64,000 nucleotides of DNA from Lunularia cruciata (GCA_948567375.1 OX419758.1:28525001-28589000), one strand, 5' to 3'; shown: positions 35,043 to 47,531, counted from the first letter of the stretch. Numbers and translations: made by a program. The notes: generated by a model not told the origin, from the letters alone.

Positions 35043-35324
35043 TTTCTAGAAGGAAGCTTCTAGAAGCTTCCAACTAGCTTAGCTTGCACGCCAAGTAGGC
35101 GGCTTCTAGAAGGAAGCTTCTCAAGAAGCTTCCTAGTTAACTTGGCTTGCACTCTAAGAAAGCGGCTTGAGGAAGCTTCTTGAGAAGCTTCTCAAGTGCC
35201 TTGTACGCTACCTATAAATACCAAAGCCAAAGCTCATGCTAGGAATTTGGAGTTTTCTCTCATTCAAGTGTCCCAATGTGAGTTTCTATTCTCCTATTTC
35301 TCTCCTCGGTTTTGGTCTTTTACA
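34899..35324 (+). repeat. D1 3' LTR
   Basis: 426 bp, about six substitutions from the 5' LTR, no indels. The four-unit HSE-like core is retained at 35053-35070. The first ~144 bp are read as the pol C-terminal tail. Confidence 0.95.
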
Positions 35325-35768
35325 TTGGGACTCTAGAATGAAGGAAATTCCAAATGCCTACCATGAGCTTAGGCTTTGGTATTTATAGGGAAGCATATAA
35401 AGCTCTTGAGAAGCTTCTCAAGAAGCTTCCCAAAAGGTATTTTCTTAGAGTGCAAGCCAAGCTAATTAGAAAGCTTCTTAAGAAGCTTCCTTCTAGAAAC
35501 TACTTACTTGGCATGCAAGCTAAGCTAGTTGGGAAGCTTCAAAAAAGCTTCCTTCTAGAAGCCACCTACTTGGTGTACAAGCTAAGCTAGCAAAGAAACT
35601 TCCCAAGAAGCTTCTTCTTAGAAGTCACCACTTGGTATGCATATTACCCAATACTTGGAAGGTACCAAGTAGCTTCCTAGATGCTTCAAGAATATTCTTA
35701 TAATTTTGGGCTAATTTGGCTTAATTTTTTGTCTTGATTAACTCATCAATTAACTTTATATTGTTATG

Positions 35769-35976
35769 TCAATCATCCAAAGGTGTAACTAATACCCAAG
35801 GACTCACCTTTTGTGCTGGCAAGTTATGGATCTTGAATGCTCCAAACCTAAGAACTATCATCCTAGCAAAATGTCATGATTCCGCTCTTGTAGGTCATAT
35901 TGGAGTGGACAAGAGCTTAATATGTAATCAAACACAATTACTATTGGCCCAAGATGAGTTACAATGTAATGGAGTA
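35769..35976 (+). pseudogene. Family E pol fragment E3, 5' of D3
   Basis: Matches the pre-integrase stretch of E2 (NHPKxx, KCHDxAxVGHIGVDKSL, Q-QLLLAQDELQCNGV). It is cut at 35976 by D3, whose TSD (GAGTA) marks the break, and continues at 49185. Confidence 0.8.
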
Positions 35977-36451
35977 TGTAAAAGATCAAGATCAAGGAGA
36001 GAAATAAGAGAATGGAAAATCACATCGGGACACTTGAGTGAGGGAAACTCCAAATGTCTAGCATGAGCTTTTGGATTTGGTATTTATAAGGAATATATAA
36101 TGATCTTGAAAAGCTTCTCAAGAAGCTTCCTTAAGCCACTTTCTTGGAGTGCAAGCCAAGTTAATTAAGAAGCTTCTCGAGAAGCTTCCTTCTAGAAGTT
36201 GTCAACTTGGTGTGCAAGGTAAGCTAGTTAGAAGCTTCTAGAAGCTATCTACTTGGGGTGCAAGCTAAGCTAGCCAAGAAGCTTCCCAAGAAACCTTATC
36301 ATAAAATTTGCTACGTGGCATGCACATTACCTAATACTTGGAAGGTACCAAGTAGGTTCTTAGATACTTCTATAAGAATCTAGGCTAATTTGGCTTATTT
36401 GCTACTTTTTTAGCCTAGACTAACTCGTTGGTAAAGCTCCATATTGTTACA
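35977..36451 (-). repeat. D3 3' LTR
   Basis: 475 bp from TGTAAAAGATC (low coordinate) to ATATTGTTACA; the GAAGCTTC repeats are recognisable but partly mutated (near 36230-36250). A polypurine tract in minus orientation (TATTCCCC) follows at 36452. Confidence 0.9.
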
Positions 36452-36884
36452 TATTCCCCATTGCTAGTTGGTGACAAACTCATCACCATTAAAGCTTTAA
36501 ACTCTTGGATGGCCATTTGTGCATTCTAAAGATAAGAAAAAGGCTCCCAAGTGGCATCATAAAGGAGATACTCTTTCTATAGGACTTTGTACTCTCTATG
36601 TTGTCAATAGCCTCATTGAATGTAGCAACCTGCAACGATATGATCAACTTCATAATCCTCATGATCATTGATAAGGATGGGAGGAGGAAGAGGTTGGATA
36701 CAAGAGGAAAAAGAAGATGGATAAGGAACAAAGGGTTTCAACTTGGAAACATGAAAGACAAGGTGGATGCGTATATGACCAGGCAAGGCAAGTTAATAAG
36801 CAACAAGAGAAATGATTTGATTGATATCAAATGGTCCTATCCAATTAGGAGCAAGTTTATGGACTTGGGTATCAAGTGGGAAGG

Positions 36885-37306
36885 TGTAAAGACCAAAATT
36901 GAGGAGAGAAATAGGAGAATGGAAGCTCACATTGGGACACTTGAATGAGGGAAAACTCCGAATGCCTAGCATGAGCTTCGGCCTTGGTATTTATAGGTAG
37001 CATACAAGACCCTTGAAGCTTCTCAAGAAGTTTCCTTGAGCCGCTTTCTTGGAGTGCAAGCCAAGTTAACTAGGAAGCTTCTCAAGAAGCTTCCTTCTAG
37101 AAGCCGCCTACTTGGCGTGCAAGCTAAGCTAGTTAGAAGCTTCTAGAAGCTTCCTTCTAGAAGCTACCTGCTTAGGGCGCAAGTTAACTAGTTGGGAAGC
37201 TTCCTAAGAAGCTTCTTAGATGCTTCTAGAATATTCTAGGCTATTTTGTCTTATTATCTACTTCGTAAGCCTGACGAACTTTGTCACTAAACTCCATATT
37301 GTTACA
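36885..37306 (-). repeat. D4 3' LTR
   Basis: 422 bp. The four-unit HSE-like core GAAgcTTCtaGAAgcTTC is intact at 37136-37153. The first ~66 bp (high-coordinate end) are read as the end of the pol frame, which stops at 37241. Confidence 0.95.
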
Positions 37307-40300
37307 TATTCCCCCGCCGCTAGTTGGTGACGTCCTCGTCGCCAGTGAAGCTTCAAATTCCTTGATGGCCATCTGTGCATTCTGGAGGTGAGAAAGAGGT
37401 TCCCATGTAGCATCATGAAGGGGATACCCTTTCCAAAGGACCTTGTACTCCGTATGTTGGTGACGGCCTCGTTGAATATGGCGACGCGCAAGGATACGAT
37501 CAACTTTGTACTCCTCATGATCATTGATAGGGATAGGAAGAGGGGGAGGTTGGACTCGAGAGGAAAAGGAAGAAGGGTTAGGAACAAAGGGTTTCAACTT
37601 GGAAATATGAAAGATAGGATGGATACGCATGTGACAAGGTAAGGCAAGACGATAAGCAACAGGAGAGATAATGTGGGTGATATCAAAGGGTCCTATCCAA
37701 TTAGGAGCAAGTTTACGAACTTGGGTATCAAGTGGGAGAGGGAGGTTACTAGAGGATAGCATGACTTTATCACCAACTTCAAAGGTGAGATCACGACGAT
37801 GATGGTCTGCATATTGTTTTTGGCGATTCTGAGCAACAAGGAGGTGAGATTTGGCTTGTTGGAGAGATTGGGATATAGTGGTCAAGAATGTAGAAGTATG
37901 AGGAACCTGAGAGGGAGGGGGAGCAAGAAGAGAATCCAGAACAAGCGGATCTTGGCCAAAATTGAGAAAGAAGGGAGAAAATCCAGTGCTTGCCTGTTTG
38001 GAATTGTTGTAGGCAAATGCTGCAGCTGCAAGACATTCATCCCAGTTGGTATGGTGGACATTGACAAAGGCCCGCAACATATCCTCCAATGTACGATTGG
38101 TGCGTTCGGTTTGTCCATCAGTTTGAGGATGATAGGCCGTGGACAAAGCAAGCTTGGTGCCGAGTATCTGGAAGAGTTCTTGCCAAAACTTCCCGGTAAA
38201 TCGAGGATCACGGTCGGAGATGAGTACACGTGGCATCCCATGATGCTTGAAGACATTGTCGAAGTAGATTTGCGCTAAGGTTGGAGCATCCACGGTATCA
38301 CAGGTTGGTGCCAAGTGGATTTGCTTACTAAGCTTATCCACAAACACCACAATTGCGGTGTGTCCTTGTTTTGTCTTTGGCAAGGATGTGATGAGATCCA
38401 AGCTCACATGCTCCCAACAAGCGGATGGAATGGCGAGTGGTTGAAGGAGTCCACTCGGCTTCTGGTTGCTGGCCTTGTTCCGTTGCAACTCTCACATGAT
38501 CGGACAAAGTCTCGAACATCTCGTGTCATGTTGGGCTACCACCATTGGCGTTGGAGGGTGCCCAAGGTCTTGTCCACACCCATGTGACCAGTTATTGGTA
38601 AATCATGGGCTTCTTGAAGGCACACAAGTCGAAGATCACCTTTGGTTGGAACATAGATCTGGTCTGCATGGAATAAAAGGCCTTCCTTGAAGGAGAAGGT
38701 GTTGTACTCCTTGTCACGTGCTGTTAGATAACCGTGTACCATTTGGAAGAAGGGATCTTGTTGTAGGGCTAACCGAAACTCGTTATGAATCTTGGGATCA
38801 ACTGACACCGTCGTAATTGCTGCCGCGATGAGAGGAAGAGACTTCAAATCAGGTCGTCGTGATAGAGCATCAGGGATGACATGGAACCGACCTGGTTTGT
38901 ACTCAAGTTTGATGTCGAACAATTGGAGTTGCTCTTCCCATCGATGATGTCGACTCTTCATGTGCTCTAGGTGTAAGGTCTGCAACAATGGCTTGTGATC
39001 AGTTTGCATGATCACTTGTTTCCCCAAGAGATAATGCCTCCATACCTTGGTGGCATATACCATTGCAAGTTGTTCCTGATCTTGAGCAGAGTAATTTCTT
39101 TCAGCTGTATTTAGTCGGCGAGACACAAAGGCAATAGGATGTAGTCCATCTGGAAATTCTTGTTGCAACACAGCTCCAATTGCAAAGTTAGAAGCATCAA
39201 AATCAACCACACAAGGTAGTTGAGGATCATATGGTTGAAGAATGGGTCTTGAAGACACCATATGCTTTAACTTCTGGAATGCTTCTTCATGCTTGGTGGT
39301 CCATTGGAAGCTCGAGTTCTTTCCCAAGAGGTCAGTCAATGGTGCAGCCACGTGAGCATAATAGTGGATGAACCGTCGGTAAAAACTGGCCAATCCGTTG
39401 AACGCTCATACTTCGGTAGCATCCTTTGGGGTAGGCCAATCAGTAATGGCCTTGATCTTCTCTTCTTCTATCTTGATCCCCTCTGATGAGATCTTATGAC
39501 CCAAGAAGGTAACCTCCTTTTGCCAAAAAGCACACTTTGACTTCTTGTAGTAAAATTTCCACTGTCATAGTCATCTTAGGACTTCTCGCACATGATTCAT
39601 GTGTTCTGCCTCTGTCCTACTATAGATTAAGATATCATCTAAGAACACTACCACAGACTGATCCAATAGCTCCTCCAACACCCGATGCATCTGATCCATG
39701 AAGACTGCTGGAGCATTAGTGAGTCCGAAAGGTAGAACTCTCCACTCAAAATGTCCATACCTTGTACGAAAGGCAGTCTTTTTCACGTCCTCTCCTTCAA
39801 TAGGAATTTGCCAATAGCCACTACGAAGATCTAGCTTGGAAAAGTATCGTGCTCCACTTAATTGATCAAGCAAGTCATTGATCCGAGGCAAGGGATATGC
39901 ATTCTTCACGGTTTGCTTATTGAGCCCACGGTAATCAATACAGAAACGAAGTCCTCCATCCTTCTTTGGAACAAATAGTACCGGTGCTCCCCAAGGAGAG
40001 GTGCTATGTCGTATGAAATCCTTCTCCAACAACTCTGTAAGTATTGTTCGCAACTCCTCCAACTCCTTTGGTGAGAGCCGATAGATTGGTCTACTCACTG
40101 GAGTACTCCCTGGCAATAACTCAATCTTGAAGGGCATACCTCGATCAGAGGGTAATCCCTTTGGCAGATCATCCGGAAACACATCTGCAAACTCTTGAAC
40201 TATCTGATCAACCGTCGCTTGATGCGGCACTTGGCCCTCCTCAGATTGTTCTTGTGCAATCGGCTTGATCCACACTGCGAATACAGACTTATCTTCCTCC

Positions 40301-40953
40301 AAAGCTTGCTCTATGGCTGCTTCATTAACAAACTTCCCTTCTAGGGACTCATCTCTCTTCCGAGCTTGCTCCATGGTTGCCTTCTTGGCAAACTTCCCAT
40401 CTTGGGACTCATCTCCCTTCCAGATTCGCTCTATGGCTACCTTCTCAACAAACTTCCCATCTTGGGACTGACTATTCTTAGGTGTCTTACTCAGAGGTGC
40501 CAGACAACCTAATCGGAAATTCCTACCTTGGTGTTGTACTTGAATTTGGTGTCGGGTCCAATCAAATTGAACCTTATGACATTCAAGCCAAGGTAGACCC
40601 AGAATGATATCATAGTGTAGAGGTGCCACTACAAACCTCATACACTCTAAATAATCCTTCCCAATCTTGAAGGTAACAGGATGCAAGGTGCGGAATGCAG
40701 AACCCTTTCTACCATCCGCCATCATCAAACTACTTCCAATCATTGGCTTGATAGGGATACCCAATTCCTTTGCTACTTGCATAGACATGCAATTCTCTGA
40801 ACTTCCAAAATCAACCAAAATTCTACAACCCCGATTGGATATCATACCTTGCAAGTGAAGCAAACTTGCATAGGTCAAGCCTTCAATCCCATTGGAACTA
40901 ATCAAGCTCCCAGTAGGCGGCTCAAAATCTCCTACTGGGATTCCTCATTTCCC
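37241..40953 (-). pseudogene. D4 pol, lightly damaged
   Basis: Large open blocks: 39571-40905 (protease and RT, 444 codons), 38536-39393 (RT thumb, RNase H, H2C2, 285 codons) and 37241-38488 (integrase to chromodomain, 415 codons). Protease reads VDFGSSENC, so the usual Ser after the catalytic Asp is Phe. RT active site FLDDILIYS and the integrase Asp, Asp, Glu (LDLITSLP, SDRDPRF, DGQTERT) are intact. WIGPFDI and the chromodomain VLWKGYPLHDATWEPL are complete. Lesions are two close TGA codons near 39567, one TGA near 39405, a TAG at 38536 and a one-base frame change near 38490. Pol lies in the -1 frame after gag, and its first codons after the heptamer include TGA. Confidence 0.93.
40908..40953 (-). 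promoter_or_regulatory. Candidate -1 frameshift signal at the D4 gag/pol boundary
   Basis: On the minus strand GGGAAAT (40947-40953) is followed by a 6-nt spacer and the same perfect 10-bp stem as in D1 (arms 40931-40940 and 40908-40917, 13-nt loop). The heptamer ends in T instead of C, an ACG to ATG transition that also creates a TGA in the -1 frame; otherwise the architecture is identical. Confidence 0.68.
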
Positions 40954-41831
40954 TGATCATTCCGCTCCACAACCTCCACTTGGGCAACTTGTCAAGGTTG
41001 TCCATTCTTGAGTGGACATTCAGCAATGCGATGCCCCAACTGGCGACAATAAAAACAACCTCCATTTTGTTGTAATCTTTCTCTATCTACTATGCCAAGT
41101 GGTCTTCGTTGGATAGCATCAATCTCCATTGGTACCGGTTCTTCCACTCGTGGTACTGGTGGGTTTTTTGTAGGTCAAGGTCGAGACCAAGTTGTCGCAA
41201 CTAAGGAATCAAAACGCTTAGCCAATTGCATGGCTTGTTCTACATTCTGTGGCTCTCGCATGGTCACCTCCAATCTGGTTCGTGACTTCAATCCTCGCAC
41301 AAATCGATCCAGAACTTCACCTTCTTGGATATCTGGAATTTGCATGATGATATTCTGAAATTGTGTGATGTAGCTTCTCACTGAGCCAATCTGCCTCAAC
41401 TCCGCCAATTTATCTCGTGCAGCTCGGGTGGCATTTATAGTCTGAAATCAACCAAGTATTGCATCCTTGAATTCTGCCCATGTAAAAATTGGTGTAACAA
41501 TTTGTCGTTCAGCTCTTTCTACTCGGAATCGCCACCAAAGTTTTGCCACTCCATCCAATTGGCTAGAAGCCAAGAGAATTTGTTTCCGCTCGTCTTGAAG
41601 ATTGGTGGCTTCAAAGTAACGTTCACAGTCAAACACAAAATTCTCCATTGTGCTTGGAAGATTCTTGCCTTCAAACACCTTGGGTTTCGGAAATCGAATG
41701 CGATCTTCTACATCTCAAACTGGCGCTCTGTCTATCTGTTCTCGTCGTTGCTGGTCTCGTTCATCCAACAATCGAGTAAGATGCTCGATTTGTTGTTGCA
41801 TTGCAAGGATAACATCCGGTATTGCCGCCAT
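40932..41831 (-). pseudogene. D4 gag
   Basis: ATG at 41831 to UAG at 40932 is 300 codons, as in D1. Gag-domain text is clear (VFEGKNLPSTMENFVFDCERYFE, LASSQLDGVAKLWW, FRVERAERQIV, FVRGLKSRTRLEV) and the CCHC knuckle CFYCRQLGHRIAEC lies near 41010-41055. Three internal TGA codons were seen (one after PV near 41717, one in the LG-FQ stretch near 41447, one in QP-Q near 40995). Elsewhere it is readable throughout. Confidence 0.92.
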
Positions 41832-42089
41832 TGCTACTACTCTATTCCACTACCTGCAATTTATCTAGTTGATTAACACGTAGATACAACACGTCCACCG
41901 TTCTCCATAAGTTACAACTGGAAGTATCAAGGGTTCCTCTGACACGGTGATCATATGTAGAAAATCCTGCCCAAAGCGTGAGGTGATGAATTGTGTGAAA
42001 TGATGCTTTGGTAATATCTAGACATGAAAGTCCCAATGGTTTGGCGGAAGTGGATTTGGTGGTCCATAAATTCCATCCATCCCATTCCC

Positions 42090-42101
42090 GCTCTGATACC
42101 A
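42090..42101 (-). other. D4 primer-binding site
   Basis: TGGTATCAGAGC on the minus strand, the standard 12-nt complement to the initiator Met tRNA 3' end, one base from the LTR. Confidence 0.92.
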
Positions 42102-42102
42102 A

Positions 42103-42525
42103 TGTAAAAGACCAAAACCGAGGAGAGAAATAGGAGAATGGAAGCTCACATTGGGACACTTGAATGAGGGAAAACTCCGAATGCCTAGCATGAGCTTCGG
42201 CCTTGGTATTTATAGGTAGCATACAAGACCCTTGAAGCTTCTCAAGAAGTTTCCTTGAGCCGCTTTCTTGGAGTGCAAGCCAAGTTAACTAGGAAGCTTC
42301 TCAAGAAGCTTCCTTCTAGAAGCCGCCTACTTGGCGTGCAAGCTAAGCTAGTTAGAAGCTTCTAGAAGCTTCCTTCTAGAAGCTACCTGCTTAGGGCGCA
42401 AGTTAACTAGTTGGGAAGCTTCCTAAGAAGCTTCTTAGATGCTTCTAGAATATTCTAGGCTATTTTGTCTTATTATCTACTTCGTAAGCCCGACTAACTT
42501 CGTCACTAAACTCCATATTGTTACA
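42103..42525 (-). promoter_or_regulatory. D4 5' LTR with HSE-like array
   Basis: 423 bp. The four-unit HSE-like core is intact at 42355-42372, with further GAAnnTTC units on both sides and TATAAATA in minus orientation near 42208-42215. Being the promoter LTR of the best preserved D copy, it is the natural one to test for heat response. Confidence 0.75.
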
Positions 42526-44529
42526 GAAGGGTAGGTTACTAGACAAGAGCATGACCAACTTGAAAGGTGAGATCACAATAATGGTGGTCTGTATTTGTTT
42601 CATATGATTCTGAGCAACAAGGAGATAAGATTTGGTATTTTAGAGGGATTGGGATATGGTGGTCAAGAAGGTAGAAGTATGAGGGACATGAGATGAAGGA
42701 AGAGCAAGAAGGGAATTTGGAACAAGTGGATCTTGGTTAAAATTAAGGAAGAAAAGAGAGAATCCAATGCTTGCATGTTTGGAATTATTATAAACAAACT
42801 CAATAGTTGCAAGACATTTCATCATAATTGGTACAATGAATGTTGACAAAGGCACAAATCATATCCTCCAAGATGCGATTTGCACATTTAGTTTATCCAT
42901 CAATTTGAGGATGATAGCCATGGACAAAGCAAGCTTCATACCAAGTATTTGGAAGAGTGCTTGCCAAAATTTTCCACTAAATCAAGGATCATGGTTGGAG
43001 ATGAGTACATGAGGTATCCTATAATGCTTTTAGACATTATCAAAGTAGATCTATGCCAAGGTTGGAACATCTATAGTATCAAAGGTTGGTGCCAAATGGA
43101 TTTTCTTACTAAGCTAATCCACAAACAAGTTGTTATGTGACCTTCTTTTGTCTTGGGCAAGGATGTGATGAGATCTAAGCTCATTGTTCTCAATGAGTAG
43201 ATGGAATGGGGAGTGGTTGAAGGAGTCCACTTGGTTTTTAGTTGTTGGCTTTGTTGCATTGGCAGCTCTCACAAGATCAAATAAACTCTTGAACATCTTG
43301 TGCCATGTTGGGCCACCACCATTGGCACTAGAGTGTACCCAAGGTCTTGTCTACACCCATGTGACCAGCGATTGGTAAGTCATGGGCTTCTTGGAGGCAC
43401 ACAAGTCAAAGATCACCCTTGGCTAGAACATAGAACCGGTTCTCACAAAATAAAAGGTCTTCTTTGAAGGAAAAAATGTTTTACTCCTTATTGCATGCTA
43501 CAAGATGACCTTGTACCATCTAAAAGAAATGATCTTGCTATAAAGTTGTCCTAGAGTCAATTTGGACTTTGGAATTAACTAATATTGTAATTGCCATTAT
43601 GATGAGAAGAAGAGACTTCAAATCAAGTCATTGCGATAGGGCATTAGGGATGACATGGAACCAACCAAGTTTGTACTCAGGTTTTACGTCAACAATTGTA
43701 GTTGATCCTGCCATCAATGATATTGACTTTTCATGTTTCTGAATGTAATGTTTGCAATAAGGTTTTGTGATCAATTTGCATGATCAATTTTCCCAAGAGA
43801 TAATACCTCCATACCTTGGTGGCATATACCATTGCTAGTTTTTCTTGATCTTGATTAGAGTAGTTCCTTTTTTTATATTTAGTGAATGAGACACAAAGGC
43901 AATGGGATGTAATCCATCTAGAAATTCTTACTGCAACACGGCTCCAATTGTAAAGTTAGAAGCATCAAAATCAACCACACAAGGTAGTTGAGGATCATAT
44001 GGTTGAAAAATGGGTCTTGAAGACACCATATGTTTCAGCTTTTGGAATATTTTTTCATGCTTGGTGGTCCATTGAAAGTTCAAGTTCTTCTCCAAGAGAT
44101 CAGTCAATAGTGCCGGGCCACATGAGCATAGTAGTGGATGAACCATTGGTAAAAACTTGCCAATCCTTGAAATACTTGTACTTATGTTACATCCTTTAGA
44201 GTAGGCCAATTAGTAATGGCCTTGATTTTCTCCTCTTCTATCTTGATCCACTCTAATGAGATCTTGTGACCCAAGAAGGTAACTTCCTTTTGCCAAAAGG
44301 CGCACTTTGACTCCTTGCAATAAAATTTCCATTGATATACGTAGTCGTCTTAATACTTCCATTGACGTACGTAATCCACATAGTTGTCTTAGTACTTCTT
44401 GCATGTGTTTTTCCTCTATCTTACTATAGATTAAAATATCATTTAAGAACACCATCACATTTTGATCCAATAGCCCATCCAACACCCAATGCATCTGATC
44501 AATGAAGACTACATGAGCATTAGTGAGCC

Positions 44530-46407
44530 TGTGGTACCCACATTTTTCATTTTGGACGAGTTTTGAAGAAGAAGTGCCTTACTGAAACCAAATTGAAACC
44601 AAATGGAAAAGAAATGAGAGGAAATTTGTATTTTGATCAAGCCCAAGGAAGTTTACTTTGTGTCAAATGAAGACGGACTCAGCCAGGATTGAAAGAGTGC
44701 AAACTTGAAGGAGGAATAGAAGTTACATGTTGAGATTCTTGGGAGGCTATATCTCAATGTTCACAAATCCAAATCAAGCGTGCTATATCTTGTTGGAAGC
44801 ATCTCGTTCAGGGCTTTCTGTTGCTACTAAAATCGCAAAGTTTGGAGGTCTGTAGAAGAAGTTACAAGTATTTGAAGTTTTGGGAGTAACTATACAAAGT
44901 AGTTTAGTGTCTTCGGGTTGGCGTCTTCGGACTTCGGACTTCAAACTTTGGACTTCGGACTTCAGACTTCAGGTTTACACAACTTTGGGTTAGAAGCTTC
45001 TTTGCCTCAAGACAAAGATGACTGTATCTAAGATAGTCGGACCTCGGAGTGCAACGAAGATGACTTTGGGAATCTTGCCAGAGGCATTAGAGAGAGTTAG
45101 GATAGAGAAAGAATAGATAGTTAGGATACCCATGACTTCAATTTCAATTCAAATTGAAGATGGAACAGGAATTGAAGGAGAAGTAACAGTAGTGAATAAA
45201 TCCAAAATGCAAGATCAGATTGTAAGTGTCTTTGGGTCAATAACATGAGTGATTAGGAGAAAGTAGGTTACAAATTGAAGGTGTAGATAGTGTACCCATG
45301 CTTTCAATTACAATTTGTGATGAAGATATAGTAAAATTAGCAAAGGAATTGATTATAATTAGACCCAATGTTGTAGAAGTATGAGTACATGTGTCATCGG
45401 GTCTATTACTTGACGCATTAGAGAAGAGTGGGCTAGGAGATAAAGAGTTAGATAAGTCACTCCTTAGTGCAATTGTAGTTCCTAGTGTAGAAGTAGTAGA
45501 ATTAGTAAAGGAATTAGTAGAATTAGCTATACCTGAAGAAGGAGAAGTACTAAGAAGATCATCGGGTTTGGAAGCCGATGATGAGGTAGACATTGGATCG
45601 GGATAAGTACCAATTTTGAGATAGGAAAAGGTAGATATGAAGAGATGGATTGTCAATTTGGATCTACAGGTAGGAAGAGATGTTAGGAAGTGGTGCATAG
45701 GTAGGAAGGACTGCCATTTGCTTCACTATTTAAGAGGAGCATTCGTAATGCAATATTTTTAGTATTCATATTTTTGAAGATAGATAAAGCAAAGTGTTGG
45801 TTTTCAGTGCTCGTCGCTTGAGCTTAATTCCGATTGTCAATTTTGTGTTTGTATTTGTGAGTGTGTGGAGAATTCCGAAGTGCAAGTCTGTGTGTCTGTG
45901 GATGTTGGATTCTGTAGCCTTGATCTTTATTCTATGTGTTTGATCTTGAGTGAAGTGCATCGGAGCAATGCCTTGACAGATCTGAGAAGAATTGTAGTGT
46001 TGGTAGTATTTTGCATTTGTGAGTGCAGCACAAAGTTGATGTGAAGCAATTTTGATCAAGGAAGTTGTGCCTTTAGTGGAAGGGTGGAACCCAATTCTGA
46101 GGCAAAATCGTTATTTGCATTGAAGTACCATCTTTGGGAGAATCTGAATCATCACAATCAAGAGTTATTTGGATAGAATTTGCTATGTTGTGATTATGTG
46201 TGTGTGTATTCGTGACAAGTTGTCAAGATTGTGAGCTTGTTACTCTCTTCTGGGTATAGTTTCTACCGGAGAGATTAAAGAAGCAATCAAGAAGAACTAC
46301 AAGTTACTGTTTGACTTTGTATTTGACCAATTCTGAATTGTATCTCTGCGGGAACAAACTTTACTTACCCGATTACCGCAAAAATGATATTTTCCGGGTT
46401 GTCACTT
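44530..46407 (+). repeat. Solo family C LTR inside D3 RT
   Basis: TGTGGTACCC at 44530 to GTTGTCACT at 46407, 1878 bp, flanked by GAGCC (44525-44529) and TAGCC (46408-46412), a 4/5 duplication. D3 RT text is contiguous across it and compares directly with D4 near 39710-39735. It carries the acidic ORF relic ending EVDIGSG (frame 45391-45606, extending back to about 45290). Confidence 0.93.
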
Positions 46408-47531
46408 AGCCCAAAAGGCAAAACTCTCCTCTCAAAATGCCCATACCTTGTGTGAAAGGCAATCTTTTGTACATCTTCTCTATCAATATGAATCTACCAA
46501 TAGCCACTTTGGAGATCCAACTTGGAGAAGTATTATGCACCACTCAATTGATTGAGCAAGTCGTCAATTCAAGGCAAGAGATATGCATTCTTCACTATTT
46601 TCTTATTAAGGCCATGATAATCAATATAGAAGTGAAGTCCTCCATCCTTCTTTGGAACAAACATTATTGGTGCTCCCCAAGGAGATGTACTATGTCATAT
46701 GAAATCTCTCTTCAACAACTCTATTAGTGTTGTTTGGAGCTCATCTAGCTTCTTTGGTGAGAGTCGGTAGATTGGTCTACTCACTAGAGTACTTTTTGGT
46801 AATAACTCAATCTTGAAGGGCATACCACAATTGAAGTGTAATCCCTTTGGCAAATCATCCAAAAACACATCTTAAACTCCTAGACTATTTGAGTAACCAT
46901 TCCTTGATGAGGCTTTTCATCCTCTTCAAATCCTCCTTGCGTAATCGACTTGATCCACACCGCAAAAGTAGACTTATCTTCCTCCAAAGCTTACTCTATA
47001 GCTCCTTCATTAACAAACTTCCCATCTTGAGACTTATCTTTCTTCAAAGCTTGCTCTATGGCTGCTTTCTTGACAAACTTCCCCTCTTAGGATCAAATAT
47101 TCTTAAAGGTCTTACTCAAAGTTGCCAGACAACTTAATCCAAAATTCCTACCCTGGTGTTGTACTTGAATTTATTGTTGGTTCCAATCAAATTGAACCTT
47201 ATGATGTTCAAGCCAAGGTATACATAAAATGACATCACAGTGTGGAGTTGTCACTAGAAACCTCATATACTCAAAATACTCCTTCCCAATAGGATACAAA
47301 GTACGGAATGCAAAACCCCTTCTACCATATGCCATCGTCAATCTACTTCCAATTATTGTCTTGATAGGAAAATTTAATTCCTTTGCTAATTACATAGATA
47401 TGGAATTCTCCAAACTTCTAGTATCAACCAAAATCCTACAATCGTACCTTGCAAGTGATGCAAACTTGCATAGGTCAAGCTTTCAATCCTATTAGAACTG
47501 ATCAAGTTTCCAATAGAGTGCTCCAAATCTC

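Larger units (their letters stand above)
29676..35324 (+). mobile_element. Full-length family D chromovirus D1
   Basis: A 5649-bp element with LTRs of 426 bp at both ends (29676-30101 and 34899-35324) differing at only about six positions. It has a perfect 5-bp target duplication TTGGG (29671-29675 and 35325-35329), a tRNA-iMet primer site, gag, protease-RT-RNase H-integrase-chromodomain and a polypurine tract (AGCGGCGGGGGAATA, 34884-34898). LTR similarity implies a recent insertion relative to its neighbours. Stops and one frameshift show that it is not autonomous now. Confidence 0.96.
29616..35768 (-). repeat. 5' LTR of D2, split by the D1 insertion
   Basis: The LTR occupies 29616-29675 and 35330-35768 and is interrupted by D1 plus its TTGGG duplication. 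The distal part shows the GAAGCTTC repeats of the D family in decayed form and ends in ATTGTTATG near 35768, close to the expected ATTGTTACA. So a D copy inserted into the LTR of a relative in opposite orientation. Confidence 0.85.
36885..42525 (-). mobile_element. Full-length family D chromovirus D4, nested in D3
   Basis: 5641 bp on the minus strand with LTRs 36885-37306 and 42103-42525. These differ by about five substitutions and one base of length. Perfect target duplication GAAGG at 36880-36884 and 42526-42530. Primer site, gag, pol and polypurine tract are all present. It is the best preserved element in the window. Confidence 0.97.
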
